Positions 53,724-62,466 of a stretch of DNA of 64,000 nt are shown here, in pieces. Every line of letters begins with the position of its first letter. The stretch's first letter is position 1. Source of the DNA: Butyricicoccus sp. OM04-18BH. Lineage in GTDB: Bacteria > Bacillota > Clostridia > Oscillospirales > Butyricicoccaceae. Below the pieces are notes generated by a model that saw only the letters and a list, made by a program, of their open reading frames with translations, was not told where the DNA came from and did not search any database. Location of the stretch: NCBI RefSeq assembly GCF_003481705.1, contig NZ_QULN01000009.1, positions 31,938 through 95,937 on the forward strand. The letters are read 5' to 3'. A program made the position numbers and the translations under genes.

Positions 53724-53765
53724 TATAGGCCGGAATCCCCGAAAAATTGACCGCGAATGGTCAAT
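53724..53765 (-). promoter_or_regulatory. Palindromic promoter of the phage replication gene
   Basis: Perfect ATTGACC-GCGAAT-GGTCAAT (53746-53765), followed on the - strand by TTTTTCGGGGATTCCGGCC and TATAAG as -10. The same palindrome, spacing and CCGGCCTATA occur at 46120-46160. Confidence 0.6.
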
Positions 53766-53877
53766 CTCGCCGGAAATTTCTTCGGAAAATTTTATTCGGG
53801 GCAGATTTTGACGGCAATTCCGGGAAACTCCCGCTCGAACCTCGCCTGCCACTGCTCCGCCGAAACGGAAGCCAGCT

Positions 53878-54063
53878 TTGAGGTCTTTGCAGGCGACTAC
53901 CTCTGCATCGCAGGGGCTGGAATTCGTCCTCGCGGGCGAGCATAGCTATCCTGCCGACTATCCCGAGCTGGGAACAGAAATCACAGTCGTTGGCACATTC
54001 CAGACCTACGAAGAAAACGGATATATGGACTGCCATCTGGTCAATGCCGAGATAACCGAGTAA
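53878..54063 (+). pseudogene. C-terminal fragment of an unidentified protein
   Basis: An in-frame end, GLEFVLAGEHSYPADYPELG followed by TEITVVGTFQTYEENGYMDC and HLVNAEITE, looks like a conserved beta-barrel end of a secreted or membrane protein. The upstream part is in another frame or missing (53766-53877 encodes fragments in two frames), so this is a frameshifted or truncated remnant. Family not identified. Confidence 0.4.
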
Positions 54064-54293
54064 GAAAATCGTATCCGGCAAAAAACAGGCAGCTTTCCAC
54101 CGAAGCCGCATTTCTGCGCAGCGGTTGACGAAAGCTGTCTATTTTGCTATATTATGCCTGTCCGTACCGAATATATCCGATGCGTGGCTCATTGAGAGTG
54201 CCGGAAAATAGCATATCGGACTGCCCGGCGGCAGTCCGATATGCTGTGATGTGCTGATGGTACTTTGCATGAGAGTTGCCGACTGCTTGCATC

Positions 54294-55412
54294 CTATTTT
54301 TCAAACAGATACAGCAGATATCCGTAGCCCTCGGCTTCCATTTTTTCATAAGGCACAAAGCGCAGGGCCGCACTGTTGATGCAGTAGCGCACGCCGTTGG
54401 GCGACTCCGGATCGTCGGTGAACACATGACCAAGGTGAGAATCTCCGGCACGGCTTCTGACCTCCGTGCGGCGCATGCCGTGGCTCAGATCCTCCCGTTC
54501 CACCACGGCAGGGCCCTCGATGGGCTTTGTGAAGGCCGGCCAGCCGCAGCCGCTTTCGTACTTATCCGTGGAGGAAAAGAGCGGCTCGCCGGTGACGACA
54601 TCCACATAGATGCCCTTTTCAAACTTGTCCCAGAACTCGCCCGTGAAGGCACGCTCCGTGCCGCTCTCCTGCGTAACACGGTACTGCTCCTCCGTCAGCT
54701 TGTCCCGGATGGACTCCGCTGCGGGCTTCTGATAGTCGCCCGGGTCGATGCGCAGTTTGGAGAAGAGCTCCATCTCCGCGCGCGGGATGTGGCAGTAGCC
54801 GTCCGGATTCTTTTCGAGGTAGTTCTGGTGGTACTCCTCGGCGGGATAGTAGTTCTTGAGCGGGCCGATCTCCACAAAGAATTTCTCGCTGCGGCCGCGC
54901 TCGATCTCCGCGATGCGCTTCACCGTTTCTCTCGCGCTTTCATTGGTGAAGTAAACGCCGGTCTGGTACTGGCTGCCCCGGTCGTTGCCCTGCCGGTTTT
55001 GTACCGTGGGGTCGATGACATAGAAGTACGCCATCAGCAGCGCGTCGAGGCTCACCTGCTCGGGGTCGTATTCCACCCGCACGGTCTCCCGAAAGCCGGT
55101 CTCTCCCTTGCAGACGGTCTTGTAATCGGCGTCCGCCTCGCAGGTGCCGTTGGCGTAGCCGCTCTCGGCGTCGATAACGCCGGGGATGGACTGCATCAGC
55201 TGTTCCATGCCCCAGAAGCAGCCGCCCGCCAGATAGATGACATTGTCTGTGGTATCCATATAGGTGATCTCCTCGTCGGACCGGTCAAAGGCCGCTCCGT
55301 CCATGTTTGCTTCCTGTCCGCTCTTTTCCTGCGGCACAGTCTGCTGCCCGGCGGCGCAGCCGCTCAGCAGCAGCGCCGCGGTGAGCAGAAGCGGCAATAC
55401 TCTCCGATACAT
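54294..55412 (-). CDS. msrAB: Peptide-methionine sulfoxide reductase MsrA/MsrB fusion, lipoprotein
   Basis: A 372-residue surface repair enzyme. A lipobox (LLLSGC, cysteine about 20) anchors it outside. MsrA is next: [14 protein letters not shown] (catalytic cysteine about 66), GYANG and [15 protein letters not shown]. MsrB follows: [21 protein letters not shown] and [14 protein letters not shown] with the catalytic cysteine. It lacks the CXXC zinc pairs of many MsrB proteins. AAAGGAGG before 55412 fixes the start. It lies last in an operon with a thioredoxin-like lipoprotein and a 4Fe-4S membrane protein that could supply electrons. Confidence 0.92.
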   Translation of the reverse strand: MYRRVLPLLLTAALLLSGCAAGQQTVPQEKSGQEANMDGAAFDRSDEEITYMDTTDNVIYLAGGCFWGMEQLMQSIPGVIDAESGYANGTCEADADYKTVCKGETGFRETVRVEYDPEQVSLDALLMAYFYVIDPTVQNRQGNDRGSQYQTGVYFTNESARETVKRIAEIERGRSEKFFVEIGPLKNYYPAEEYHQNYLEKNPDGYCHIPRAEMELFSKLRIDPGDYQKPAAESIRDKLTEEQYRVTQESGTERAFTGEFWDKFEKGIYVDVVTGEPLFSSTDKYESGCGWPAFTKPIEGPAVVEREDLSHGMRRTEVRSRAGDSHLGHVFTDDPESPNGVRYCINSAALRFVPYEKMEAEGYGYLLYLFEK

Positions 55413-55449
55413 GGTGTATCCCTCCTTTTCGAGAGGATAAATTCGTTTG

Positions 55450-56388
55450 TCAGCCCATATCGGCGGCAAGAGCCTGGTCGATGAGCTTTTGCAGCGTCTC
55501 CGCCTGCTTCTTTTCCGTGATGGCGCCTACGATGGGTTCACCCACGATGTTGCCGCTGCGGTCGACCACATAGGTGGTGGGATAGGCAAAGATGTTGGTG
55601 GTAAACTTTCCCGCCTCGCCGTCGGAGTCAAAATACACATTCTGATAGGTGGCGCCCTTCTTGGCAAGCACATCCTTTGCCTCGGAAATTGCCGTTTCGT
55701 CGCCGTCGAGTGTAAAGGTGTTGACGCCGATGAGCGCGCCGCCCTTCTCCGCCAGTTCCTTGTTCAGCGCATCCAGCTCGGAAAGCTCGCCTACGCAGGG
55801 ATTGCAGGTGGTGAACCAGAAATTCATCACGGTGACGGCGTTGGCGGAGAACAGCTCGTCGCTCTTCACCGTGTTGCCGTCCAGGTCCTTGCCCTCAAAG
55901 GCGGGGAACTTCTGCATGCTGCCGTCATCAGGCGGCGTGGTCATGTCGCTGCCCGCGGGCACGCTCATAGCGCCGTCGGTAGATTGCTGTGCCGCCTCGG
56001 GGTACTTTTCCTCTATCATGGTCAGCTTGTTTTCAATCTCGCTGATCTTCTCCGCCGCCTCCTTGAGCAGCTTCAGCTCATCCTCCGTAAACTGATCTTT
56101 GGAGCCTTCGATGGTGTCCAACAGGAACTCACCATAGTTTTTGCCGTCCTCCTGCATGGTCATGCCCTTGTCGGCCGCCATGAAAACCTTTTCCCAAAGC
56201 GCTTTGTTCTCCGAGAGAATGGCATTTTCCTGCTCCATCAGCTCCTTGTGCATGGCAACCGCTTCCTCGGCATTCTTCGGTTCGCTGCTCATTCCGTCCA
56301 TTTTGTCTCCGCCCTTTGCGCCGCAGGCTGCCAGAGAGAGCACCATCATTGCAGCAAGCAGCAGAGCCAGAATCTTCTTTCCGTTCAT
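55450..56388 (-). CDS. Thioredoxin-like (TlpA/redoxin) lipoprotein
   Basis: A 312-residue extracytoplasmic thiol protein. The lipobox is LSLAAC (cysteine about 22). A helical charged stretch (35-140) precedes the thioredoxin fold with [20 protein letters not shown] (CXXC, CNPC) and the cis-proline block [12 protein letters not shown]. By analogy with pneumococcal Etrx proteins, it should reduce the downstream MsrAB. It begins 12 bases after the 4Fe-4S gene and is therefore co-transcribed. Confidence 0.88.
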   Translation of the reverse strand: MNGKKILALLLAAMMVLSLAACGAKGGDKMDGMSSEPKNAEEAVAMHKELMEQENAILSENKALWEKVFMAADKGMTMQEDGKNYGEFLLDTIEGSKDQFTEDELKLLKEAAEKISEIENKLTMIEEKYPEAAQQSTDGAMSVPAGSDMTTPPDDGSMQKFPAFEGKDLDGNTVKSDELFSANAVTVMNFWFTTCNPCVGELSELDALNKELAEKGGALIGVNTFTLDGDETAISEAKDVLAKKGATYQNVYFDSDGEAGKFTTNIFAYPTTYVVDRSGNIVGEPIVGAITEKKQAETLQKLIDQALAADMG

Positions 56389-56400
56389 ATTTGTTTCTCC

Positions 56401-57315
56401 TTAAGCTTTGTTGTTTTCTCGCAGCGTTGCTGCGTTTTCTTTCTCTTTACCGTCTCCGAAGCCGCAGCGGAAGCTCACGGCGTTCGTCGGGCAGGCGCGG
56501 ATGCACATTCCGCAGCGGATGCACTCGGTATGGTTGGGCGTTTTCGTCACATCCACATCCATCTTGCAGGCTCTGGCGCATTTCCCGCAGGAAACGCACT
56601 TATTCTTATCCACCTTCATCTGGAAGAGGGACACCCGGTTGAACAGCGCGTAGAACGCGCCCAGCGGGCAGAGCCACTTGCAGAACGGTCGGTAGAACAG
56701 TACGCTCAGCACGATCACCGACAGCAGGATGCTGAATTTCCATGTAAACAGCTTGCCCAGCGCCGCCCGGATGCCGGAATTGGCAAGGGACAGCGGGATG
56801 GCTCCCTCCAGTACGCCCTGGGGGCAGAGGTATTTGCAGAAGAACGGGTCTCCCATGCCCACGTCGTTCACAAGGAACGCCGGCAGGAGAATGACCATCA
56901 CCAGCAGGACAGCGTATTTCAGGTATGTCAGCGGCTTCAGCCTTTTTGTGGAGAGCTTCTTCGTGGGGATTTTATGCAGCAGCTCCTGAAACCAGCCGAA
57001 GGGGCATAGAAAGCCGCAGATAAAGCGTCCCAGCAGGACTCCTAGCAAAATGAGAAAGCCTGTGATATAATAGGAAAAACTGAACTTTGACGAGCCTACC
57101 ACCGCCTGAAACGCACCGATGGGGCAGGCCCCGGAGGCCGCCGGACAGGAATAGCAGTTCAGTCCCGGCACGCAGACGGTCTTCCCTGCCCCCTGATACA
57201 GTCCGCCCTTGAGAAAGTTCGGCAGATGCAGGTTGGTCAGCAGCGTTGCTCCCGCCTGAATCCAACCCCGGAAGCGGGACATGATCTGTGAAACGCCTGA
57301 AAACTTTTTACCCAA
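56401..57315 (-). CDS. 4Fe-4S polyferredoxin membrane protein (NapH-like)
   Basis: A 304-residue membrane protein with about five helices and many cysteine pairs: CYSCPAASGACPIGAF (about 50), GRFICGFLCPFGWFQE, FFCKYLCPQG and FCKWLCPLGAFYAL at helix ends, then two ferredoxin clusters CVSCGKCARACKMDVDV and CIRCGMCIRACPTNAV. It can pass cytoplasmic electrons outward. A TTG start (57315) following GGAG is most likely, as the frame overlaps the previous small gene; an ATG lies eleven codons inside. The usual CcdA partner of such Msr systems is not present, so this protein may replace it. Confidence 0.85.
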   Translation of the reverse strand: MGKKFSGVSQIMSRFRGWIQAGATLLTNLHLPNFLKGGLYQGAGKTVCVPGLNCYSCPAASGACPIGAFQAVVGSSKFSFSYYITGFLILLGVLLGRFICGFLCPFGWFQELLHKIPTKKLSTKRLKPLTYLKYAVLLVMVILLPAFLVNDVGMGDPFFCKYLCPQGVLEGAIPLSLANSGIRAALGKLFTWKFSILLSVIVLSVLFYRPFCKWLCPLGAFYALFNRVSLFQMKVDKNKCVSCGKCARACKMDVDVTKTPNHTECIRCGMCIRACPTNAVSFRCGFGDGKEKENAATLRENNKA

Positions 57316-57454
57316 TGCCCACACACTCCAGACATAATTTGATTGCTTTGCTCAGGACTGTCGCCGCCTCGCCCCGCCAGACACCAAAGCACAGCATGGC
57401 GGCTCCGATTATCAGCAGCGCAATCTGCGCCGCGGCCTTTTTCCCACAGCTCAT
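57308..57454 (-). CDS. CD1871A-family CXXC small membrane protein
   Basis: A 48-residue peptide beginning MSCGKKAAAQIALLIIGAAM and ending CLECVGIG. It has one membrane helix and a CXXC (CLEC) at its C-terminus; the family is known only as a small CXXC protein next to 4Fe-4S/Msr genes in clostridia. GGGTGATAAAAA before the ATG is a moderate ribosome site. It overlaps the start of the 4Fe-4S gene. Possibly an extra thiol relay or assembly factor. Confidence 0.75.
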   Translation of the reverse strand: MSCGKKAAAQIALLIIGAAMLCFGVWRGEAATVLSKAIKLCLECVGIG

Positions 57455-57528
57455 TTTTTATCACCCTTTCCGATTTTGTACCCCCATCATAGCACGGGAG
57501 AGTTAAAGTCTCTGTTAAGAACGAAAAC

Positions 57529-57697
57529 TTAAGGCAATACCGCATCATTGGACAAGAGCGATTTGCGAGTAAATTTTGCGTACTGACGAGGCGCGGTTTT
57601 GCGGTAATACTTGACGTATTACCGTGAAATCGCAACAAAGTCAGGGCACAAAATTTCCGCAAAGCGCCGCAGCTTTCATTGTGCGGTGTTGCCTTAA
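57529..57697. repeat. MITE-like repeat, complete copy (169 bp)
   Basis: It has terminal inverted repeats: TTAAGGCAATACCGCA at the left and TGCGGTGTTGCCTTAA at the right, with one mismatch. The interior has CGGTAATAC-TTGAC-GTATTACCG and a GCGCCGCAGC block shared with copies at 25046 and 9698. It lies between the msr operon and the response-regulator gene, so it separates their divergent promoters. No transposase is encoded. Confidence 0.8.
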
Positions 57698-57767
57698 CAC
57701 AAACCTTATCTGTTTTTGCTATAATGAAAGCAACACAAAAAACGAAGACATATAAAGGAGGACTCTC

Positions 57768-58445
57768 ATGCACCTTTTAGTAATTGAAGATGAACGCGCC
57801 CTGTGCGAGACCATCGTCCGCAGCCTGCGGCGGCTGGCCTACAGCGTGGACTACTGCTATGACGGAGAAGAGGCGCTGGCGCTTCTGGGCGTGGAACGAT
57901 ACGACCTGGTGCTTCTTGATCTGAATCTGCCGAAAAAGGACGGCATGACGGTGCTGCGCACCCTGCGGCAGACCGACCGGGAGACGCGGGTGCTGATCCT
58001 CTCCGCCCGCAGCGAAGTGGAGGACAAGGTGCAGGGGTTGGACGCCGGGGCGAACGACTATCTGGCGAAGCCTTTCCACCTCGCCGAGCTGGAGGCCCGC
58101 ATCCGCAGCCTGACATTGCGGCAGTTCACCCAGCAGGATGTGCTGCTAAGCTGCGGAGGCCTGACCTTTGACACCCGCTCCCGTACCGCCGCCGTCAATG
58201 GGCAGACGCTGACGCTCACCCGGAAGGAAACGGGAATCCTGGAATACCTGATGGTGCATCAAGGAAGGCCGGTAAGTCAGGAGGAGCTGATAGATCACGT
58301 TTGGGACAATAGCGTGGACAGCTTCAGCAATTCCATTCGCGTCCACATCTCCGCCCTGCGCAAAAAGCTCCGCGCCGTGCTGGGCTATGACCCCATCCGC
58401 AACCGCATCGGCGAGGGCTATCTGATGGGAGGCGAGGAGGAATGA
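57768..58445 (+). CDS. Response regulator, OmpR/PhoB family
   Basis: A 225-residue regulator. The receiver domain has the acidic pocket VIEDE, the phosphorylated aspartate in LVLLDLNLPKKDG (about 51) and AKPF lysine (about 101); the C-terminal winged helix has TLTRKETGILEYLMVHQGRP and SNSIRVHISALRKKL. GGAGG precedes the ATG, and a TATAAT -10 is at 57720-57725. It overlaps the histidine kinase gene by four bases and is divergent from the msr operon, the likely target. Confidence 0.93.
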   Translation: MHLLVIEDERALCETIVRSLRRLAYSVDYCYDGEEALALLGVERYDLVLLDLNLPKKDGMTVLRTLRQTDRETRVLILSARSEVEDKVQGLDAGANDYLAKPFHLAELEARIRSLTLRQFTQQDVLLSCGGLTFDTRSRTAAVNGQTLTLTRKETGILEYLMVHQGRPVSQEELIDHVWDNSVDSFSNSIRVHISALRKKLRAVLGYDPIRNRIGEGYLMGGEEE

Positions 58446-59611
58446 AGCGGCTTTCCCTGCAGTGGCGCATCACGTTGCTGTCCGTCCTGCTCATCGGTGT
58501 CACCTGCGTGGCCATGAATTTGCTGCTGTGCTCCTCCGGTGTGTACTATATGGACACCATTGCGGACAGCTTACAAGGCGGCAGCACGGTGATCCTGAAT
58601 GATGGCGGAGCGGCGAGCTTTGACCCGCAGCTCATAGCGCCCAACGAGGAGTTGACCATCGTCGTCGATGGTGCGCAGGGGCGCTTCCGCACCACCAACT
58701 GGTACATCACGGCGGCGATAACGCTGCTCAGCGGCATCCTCGCCTATTTCGTCAGCGGACGCGCTCTCAAGCCCCTGCGCAGCTTTACCTCGCAGGTGGA
58801 GCAGGTGCAGCTGAACAATCTTGCCGATATGAGGATCGATGAAGACGCTATTTCGGAGTTCCGGCAGCTGAGCCGCTCGTTCAACCAGATGCTGGAGCGG
58901 CTGAACCACGCCTTTTCCGCCCAGCGGCAGTTCACCGGCAACGCCGCCCACGAGCTGCGCACGCCACTGGCACTCATGCAGGCTCAGCTGGAGCTGTTTT
59001 CCGCGGAGCATCCTGATGTGCAACCGGAGACGGCGGAGTTCCTCACGCTTTTGCGCGAGCAGACGGAGCGGCTGGCACAGATGACCAAGACGCTGCTGGA
59101 GATGAGCAATTTGCAGCAGGTGGCGCGGAACGAGCGGATCCAGCTCGCTCCCATGATCGAGGAGATCTTCACAGATCTTGCGCCGCTCTCAGATAAGTGC
59201 GGCGTCACGCTGACGGCGGAGGGCGACGGCATTATGACCGGCAGCGATGCACTGATCTACCGGCTGATCTTCAACCTGACGGAGAATGCTGTCAAGTACA
59301 ACCGGCCGGGCGGCTCGGTACGGGTTTCTGTCACTCAGGAGTTGGAAAAGCTCCTGCTCCGCGTCTCCGACACCGGCTGCGGCATCCCGGAGATGTATCA
59401 GCACAGTATCTTCCAGCCCTTCTTCCGGGTGGACAAGTCTCGCAGCCGGGAATACGGCGGCGCAGGACTGGGGCTCTCACTGGTATGGGAGATCGCCGAC
59501 CTCCACGGCGGCTCCGTTTGGGTGGAGGAAAGCTCGGACAAGGGCACGACCATCGCGGTCGAGCTGCCGGCAGGGACAGAAAGCGATCCCTCCGGCGCGA
59601 ATATCACATAA
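58442..59611 (+). CDS. Sensor histidine kinase
   Basis: A 389-residue kinase with two membrane helices (about 10-30 and 83-103) enclosing a small sensor of about 50 residues, a HAMP-like linker, the phospho-acceptor helix FTGNAAHELRTPLALMQAQL (about 165), and the ATPase motifs NLTENAVKYN, DTGCGIPEMYQ and GGAGLGLSL. The small sensor domain has no cysteine pair visible. It is the partner of the preceding response regulator. Confidence 0.92.
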   Translation: MKRLSLQWRITLLSVLLIGVTCVAMNLLLCSSGVYYMDTIADSLQGGSTVILNDGGAASFDPQLIAPNEELTIVVDGAQGRFRTTNWYITAAITLLSGILAYFVSGRALKPLRSFTSQVEQVQLNNLADMRIDEDAISEFRQLSRSFNQMLERLNHAFSAQRQFTGNAAHELRTPLALMQAQLELFSAEHPDVQPETAEFLTLLREQTERLAQMTKTLLEMSNLQQVARNERIQLAPMIEEIFTDLAPLSDKCGVTLTAEGDGIMTGSDALIYRLIFNLTENAVKYNRPGGSVRVSVTQELEKLLLRVSDTGCGIPEMYQHSIFQPFFRVDKSRSREYGGAGLGLSLVWEIADLHGGSVWVEESSDKGTTIAVELPAGTESDPSGANIT

Positions 59612-59626
59612 CAGTCCTCGGCTGAT

Positions 59627-59725
59627 TCATGGCGATCGTTTTTCAACCTCCACAACGTTATCGCAGCAGCTTTCGATCAGCTCCCTGTCGTGGGTGAGCA
59701 CGAGAATAGTTCTGCCATGAGAAGC
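59627..59725 (-). pseudogene. ABC-type ATPase, C-terminal remnant
   Basis: The - strand frame encodes SHGRTILVLTHDRELIESCC and ends DNVVEVEKRSP before a TGA. TILVLTHD with the switch histidine is the end of an ABC ATP-binding domain. Walker A and the rest are gone, so this is a short leftover. The right border is at about 59725. Confidence 0.5.
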
Positions 59726-59801
59726 ATTATCTGGTGCAGGCGGTGTGTAGGAGTATCGAAGCAAAGAACAAAAAAAACGCTCATGATTGCTTTCAATAAA
59801 G

Positions 59802-59835
59802 TGCGGCTGCGGAGATGTTCCTCTCCGCAGCCGCA
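59802..59835 (-). terminator. Terminator after hcp
   Basis: A 14-bp hairpin, TGCGGCTGCGGAGA/TCTCCGCAGCCGCA, followed on the - strand by CTTTATT, ten bases after the hcp stop. Confidence 0.7.
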
Positions 59836-59845
59836 TTACGGTTTG

Positions 59846-61444
59846 TCAGCGCTTCAGCAGCGCCTTCAAATCCTCTTCCGGGGTGGTGATGGGAGCAATG
59901 CCGAAATTCTCTACAAGGTAGTTCAGCACATTGGGCGAAACGAACGCCGGCAGTGTGGGACCAAGGCGAATATTCTTGATTCCCAGATACAGCAGCGTCA
60001 GCAGGATACACACTGCCTTCTGCTCATACCACGAGAGCACCAGAGACAGGGGCAGGTCGTTGACCCCGCAGCCAAAGGCATCCGCCAAGGCCAGCGCGAT
60101 TTTGACAGCACCGTAAGCGTCGTTGCACTGGCCTACATCCATGAGTCGAGGCAGGCCGCCAATGGTTCCGAGATCAAGGTCATTGAAGCGGAATTTTCCG
60201 CAGGCCAGCGTCAGCACCACGGTATCGGCGGGCGTCTGCTTGACAAACTCGGTGTAGTAGTTCCGTCCGGGACGGGCTCCGTCACAGCCGCCGACCAGGA
60301 AAAAGTGCCGGATGGCGCCGCTCTTTACCGCCTCGATCACCTGATCCGCCACGCCAAGCACCGCGCCATGGCCGAAGCCGGTCATGACCGTGCCGCCGCC
60401 GTTGATGCCGGTGAACGGCTTGTCCTCGTTGTAGCCGCCAAGCTCCAATGCCTTTTCGATGACAGGGGTGAAGTCCTTATCCTCGCCGATGTGCGTCATT
60501 TCCGGGTAGGATACCACCGCTGTGGTGAACACGCGGTCGGCGTAGCTTGCTTTCGGCGGCATCAGGCAGTTGGTGGTAAACAGCACCGGTGCAGGGATGT
60601 CGGCAAATTCTCTTTGCTGATTCTGCCACGCCGTGCCGAAGTTGCCCTTGAGATGGGCATATTTTTTCAGTTCAGGATAGCCGTGGGCAGGCAGCATTTC
60701 GCCATGGGTGTAGATGTTGACGCCTTTGCCCTCGGTCTGCTCCAGCAGCAGCTTCAGGTCGTGGAGGTCGTGGCCTGTGATGACGATGAACGGCCCCTTC
60801 TCCACCGTCAGCGGGACAGTGGCAGGCGCGGGCGTACCGTAGCTTTCGGTGTTGGCCTTATCCAGCAGCGCCATGCACTTGAGGTTTTTCTCGCCCACCT
60901 CCATGACGATGGGCAGCAGCTCATCCATGCCCCAGTCCTCGCCCACAGCAAAGAGTGCCTTGGCGAAAAAGCGGTTCACTTCCTCGTCGGTATAGCCCAG
61001 TACCATGGCGTGATGGGCATACGCCGACATACCACGCACACCGAAAAGGATCAGAGATTTGAGGCTGCGAATATCCTCCTGCGCGTTCCAGAGCAAATTC
61101 ATATCATAATCATCGTTTCGCCCACAGCGAGAGCCGCAGCCGGAGCCATTTGGTGCCAGTCGTTCCCTTTCCGCGTGCACTCGATTGATCAGCTCGCGGA
61201 TTGTCTTTTCGTTGAAGTTCACATTGGTTACGGTGGTGAACAGTCCCTCGATCATCAGCCGCCATGTATCGGCATTGACCGGAGTATCGCCGTCCGTAGC
61301 TCTTGCCAGTCCAATGAGCGCGCCCGTCAGCTCGTCCTGAAGCTCCGCTACATCGGCGGTTTTGCCGCAGACACCAGCCTTACCGGTACAGCCGGTACAA
61401 CCCGCTGTCTGCTCGCACTGAAAGCAAAACATTTTATGATCCAT
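59846..61444 (-). CDS. hcp: Hydroxylamine reductase (hybrid cluster protein)
   Basis: A 532-residue iron-sulfur enzyme acting on hydroxylamine and nitric oxide under nitrosative stress. The N-terminal cysteines lie at about 7, 10, 19 and 26 (MFCFQCEQTAGCTGCTGKAG). Ligands of the hybrid cluster appear in HGEMLPAHGYPELKK, TNCLMPPK, GGCDGARPGRNYYTEF and ACGKFRFN. The ATG at 61444 follows AGGAGG; the longer frame covers the ferredoxin gene. It lies 88 bases after a 38-residue ferredoxin gene and is divergent from a Crp/Fnr regulator. Confidence 0.95.
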   Translation of the reverse strand: MDHKMFCFQCEQTAGCTGCTGKAGVCGKTADVAELQDELTGALIGLARATDGDTPVNADTWRLMIEGLFTTVTNVNFNEKTIRELINRVHAERERLAPNGSGCGSRCGRNDDYDMNLLWNAQEDIRSLKSLILFGVRGMSAYAHHAMVLGYTDEEVNRFFAKALFAVGEDWGMDELLPIVMEVGEKNLKCMALLDKANTESYGTPAPATVPLTVEKGPFIVITGHDLHDLKLLLEQTEGKGVNIYTHGEMLPAHGYPELKKYAHLKGNFGTAWQNQQREFADIPAPVLFTTNCLMPPKASYADRVFTTAVVSYPEMTHIGEDKDFTPVIEKALELGGYNEDKPFTGINGGGTVMTGFGHGAVLGVADQVIEAVKSGAIRHFFLVGGCDGARPGRNYYTEFVKQTPADTVVLTLACGKFRFNDLDLGTIGGLPRLMDVGQCNDAYGAVKIALALADAFGCGVNDLPLSLVLSWYEQKAVCILLTLLYLGIKNIRLGPTLPAFVSPNVLNYLVENFGIAPITTPEEDLKALLKR

Positions 61445-61532
61445 TATCGTTTTCCTCCTATTTCGGTTCAAATTATGTCCTTTTATCAGAAGCTCACGCC
61501 TCCTCGAAGAACTCCTTTTTCTGATGATTTTG

Positions 61533-61649
61533 TTATTCTTCCACCAGCCGGCCGTCCACCATGGCGATGGCGCCCTCGTGACAGGCCTCGGCGCAGGCGC
61601 CGCAGCCGTTGCATTTATCTTGATCAATTTCAATGATTCTCCGCTTCAT
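61533..61649 (-). CDS. 38-residue ferredoxin-like peptide
   Basis: ATG with AAGGAG opens [20 protein letters not shown] continuing [18 protein letters not shown] and stop. It has the four cysteines of one [4Fe-4S] cluster. It matches the first third of the 229-residue protein at 16927-17616 and then stops, so it is a truncated relative or a genuine mini-ferredoxin for Hcp. It shares an operon with hcp. Confidence 0.65.
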   Translation of the reverse strand: MKRRIIEIDQDKCNGCGACAEACHEGAIAMVDGRLVEE

Positions 61650-61661
61650 CGCAATATCTCC

Positions 61662-61719
61662 TTGCTTTTGTGGTTTGATTATAATAGAATGAAAGCAACA
61701 AGTCGGTTGAATTTTCAAC
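61662..61719. promoter_or_regulatory. Divergent regulatory region of the ferredoxin-hcp and Crp/Fnr genes
   Basis: GTTGAATTTTCAAC (61706-61719) is a perfect palindrome 14 bases before the regulator ATG. The - strand TATAAT is at 61678-61683; with a start at about 61671, the palindrome centres at -41.5, the class II activator position. The -35 is poor, as expected for an activated promoter. A longer inverted repeat TTGCTTT...AAAGCAA (61662-61698) surrounds the -10. Confidence 0.6.
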
Positions 61720-61733
61720 GAAAGAGGATTTTT

Positions 61734-62432
61734 ATGAAAGAATTTTTTCCGGTACTCCATACGGCGGCGCTTTTCTCCGGCATTTCTGACGAGGAGCTTG
61801 CCGCCATGCTCTCCTGCCTTGGCGCAAGGCTCGACACCTTTCCCAAAGGCTCCCGCCTGCTCCGTGCCGGTGATACGGTGGAGGAGGTCGGCCTCGTGCT
61901 AACAGGCAGCGCCCTCATCGTGCAGGAGGACATCTGGGGAAACCGCAATATTCTCTCCAAGGCCGGACCGGGGCAGACCTTCGCGGAGGTGTTCGCCTGC
62001 GCGCCGGGGGCGGTGCTGAACGTGAGCGTGGAGGCGGAGAGCGCGGTGACGGTGATGTTTCTGCGGATAAAGCGCGTTTTGAGCGTGTGCCCCTCCGCCT
62101 GCTCCCACCACAGCCGGATCATTCGCAATCTGCTGGGTGAGCTGGCGGAGAAGAACCTGCGGCTCAACGAAAAGCTCACCCACATGGGTCAGCGCACGAC
62201 GCGCGCAAAGCTGATGTCCTATTTTTCCGCCGAGGCGCAGCGGCGCGGCGGCTATGAGTTCGACATTCCGTTCTCCCGCCAGCAGCTTGCGGATTATCTT
62301 GGTGTGGAGCGCAGCGGGCTGTCGCTGGAGCTTGGAAAAATGCGGGATGAGGGGCTGCTTGACTTTCACAAAAGCCATTTTCTTCTCAAAACGCCGGAGT
62401 CGGACAGCGTCAGCTCGTACAATCTGATTTGA
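61734..62432 (+). CDS. Crp/Fnr family regulator
   Basis: A 232-residue regulator with an N-terminal cyclic-nucleotide-type sensor fold ([20 protein letters not shown]...[12 protein letters not shown]), a long dimer helix and a C-terminal winged helix ([27 protein letters not shown]). Cysteines in the sensor are few and not in an Fnr-like N-terminal cluster, so it is more like the heme- or NO-sensing HcpR group than like oxygen-sensing Fnr. GAGGATTTTT precedes the ATG. It is divergent from the ferredoxin-hcp genes, whose promoter has an activator-positioned palindrome. Confidence 0.88.
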   Translation: MKEFFPVLHTAALFSGISDEELAAMLSCLGARLDTFPKGSRLLRAGDTVEEVGLVLTGSALIVQEDIWGNRNILSKAGPGQTFAEVFACAPGAVLNVSVEAESAVTVMFLRIKRVLSVCPSACSHHSRIIRNLLGELAEKNLRLNEKLTHMGQRTTRAKLMSYFSAEAQRRGGYEFDIPFSRQQLADYLGVERSGLSLELGKMRDEGLLDFHKSHFLLKTPESDSVSSYNLI

Positions 62433-62466
62433 AAATGCCCACAGCCGCTTTGGCTGTGGGTATTTT
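62432..62466 (+). terminator. Terminator after the Crp/Fnr gene
   Basis: AAAATGCCCACAGCC/GGCTGTGGGTATTTT hairpin with T-rich 3' arm, overlapping the stop codon. The stretch 62467-62710 has no called gene; a - strand frame over it is discussed under findings. Confidence 0.75.

Noticed and set aside
57500..57520. Two GTTAA direct repeats 12 bases apart upstream of the msr operon as response-regulator sites
   Set aside because: The spacing is not the usual 10-11 bases and the motif is too short to support a site.
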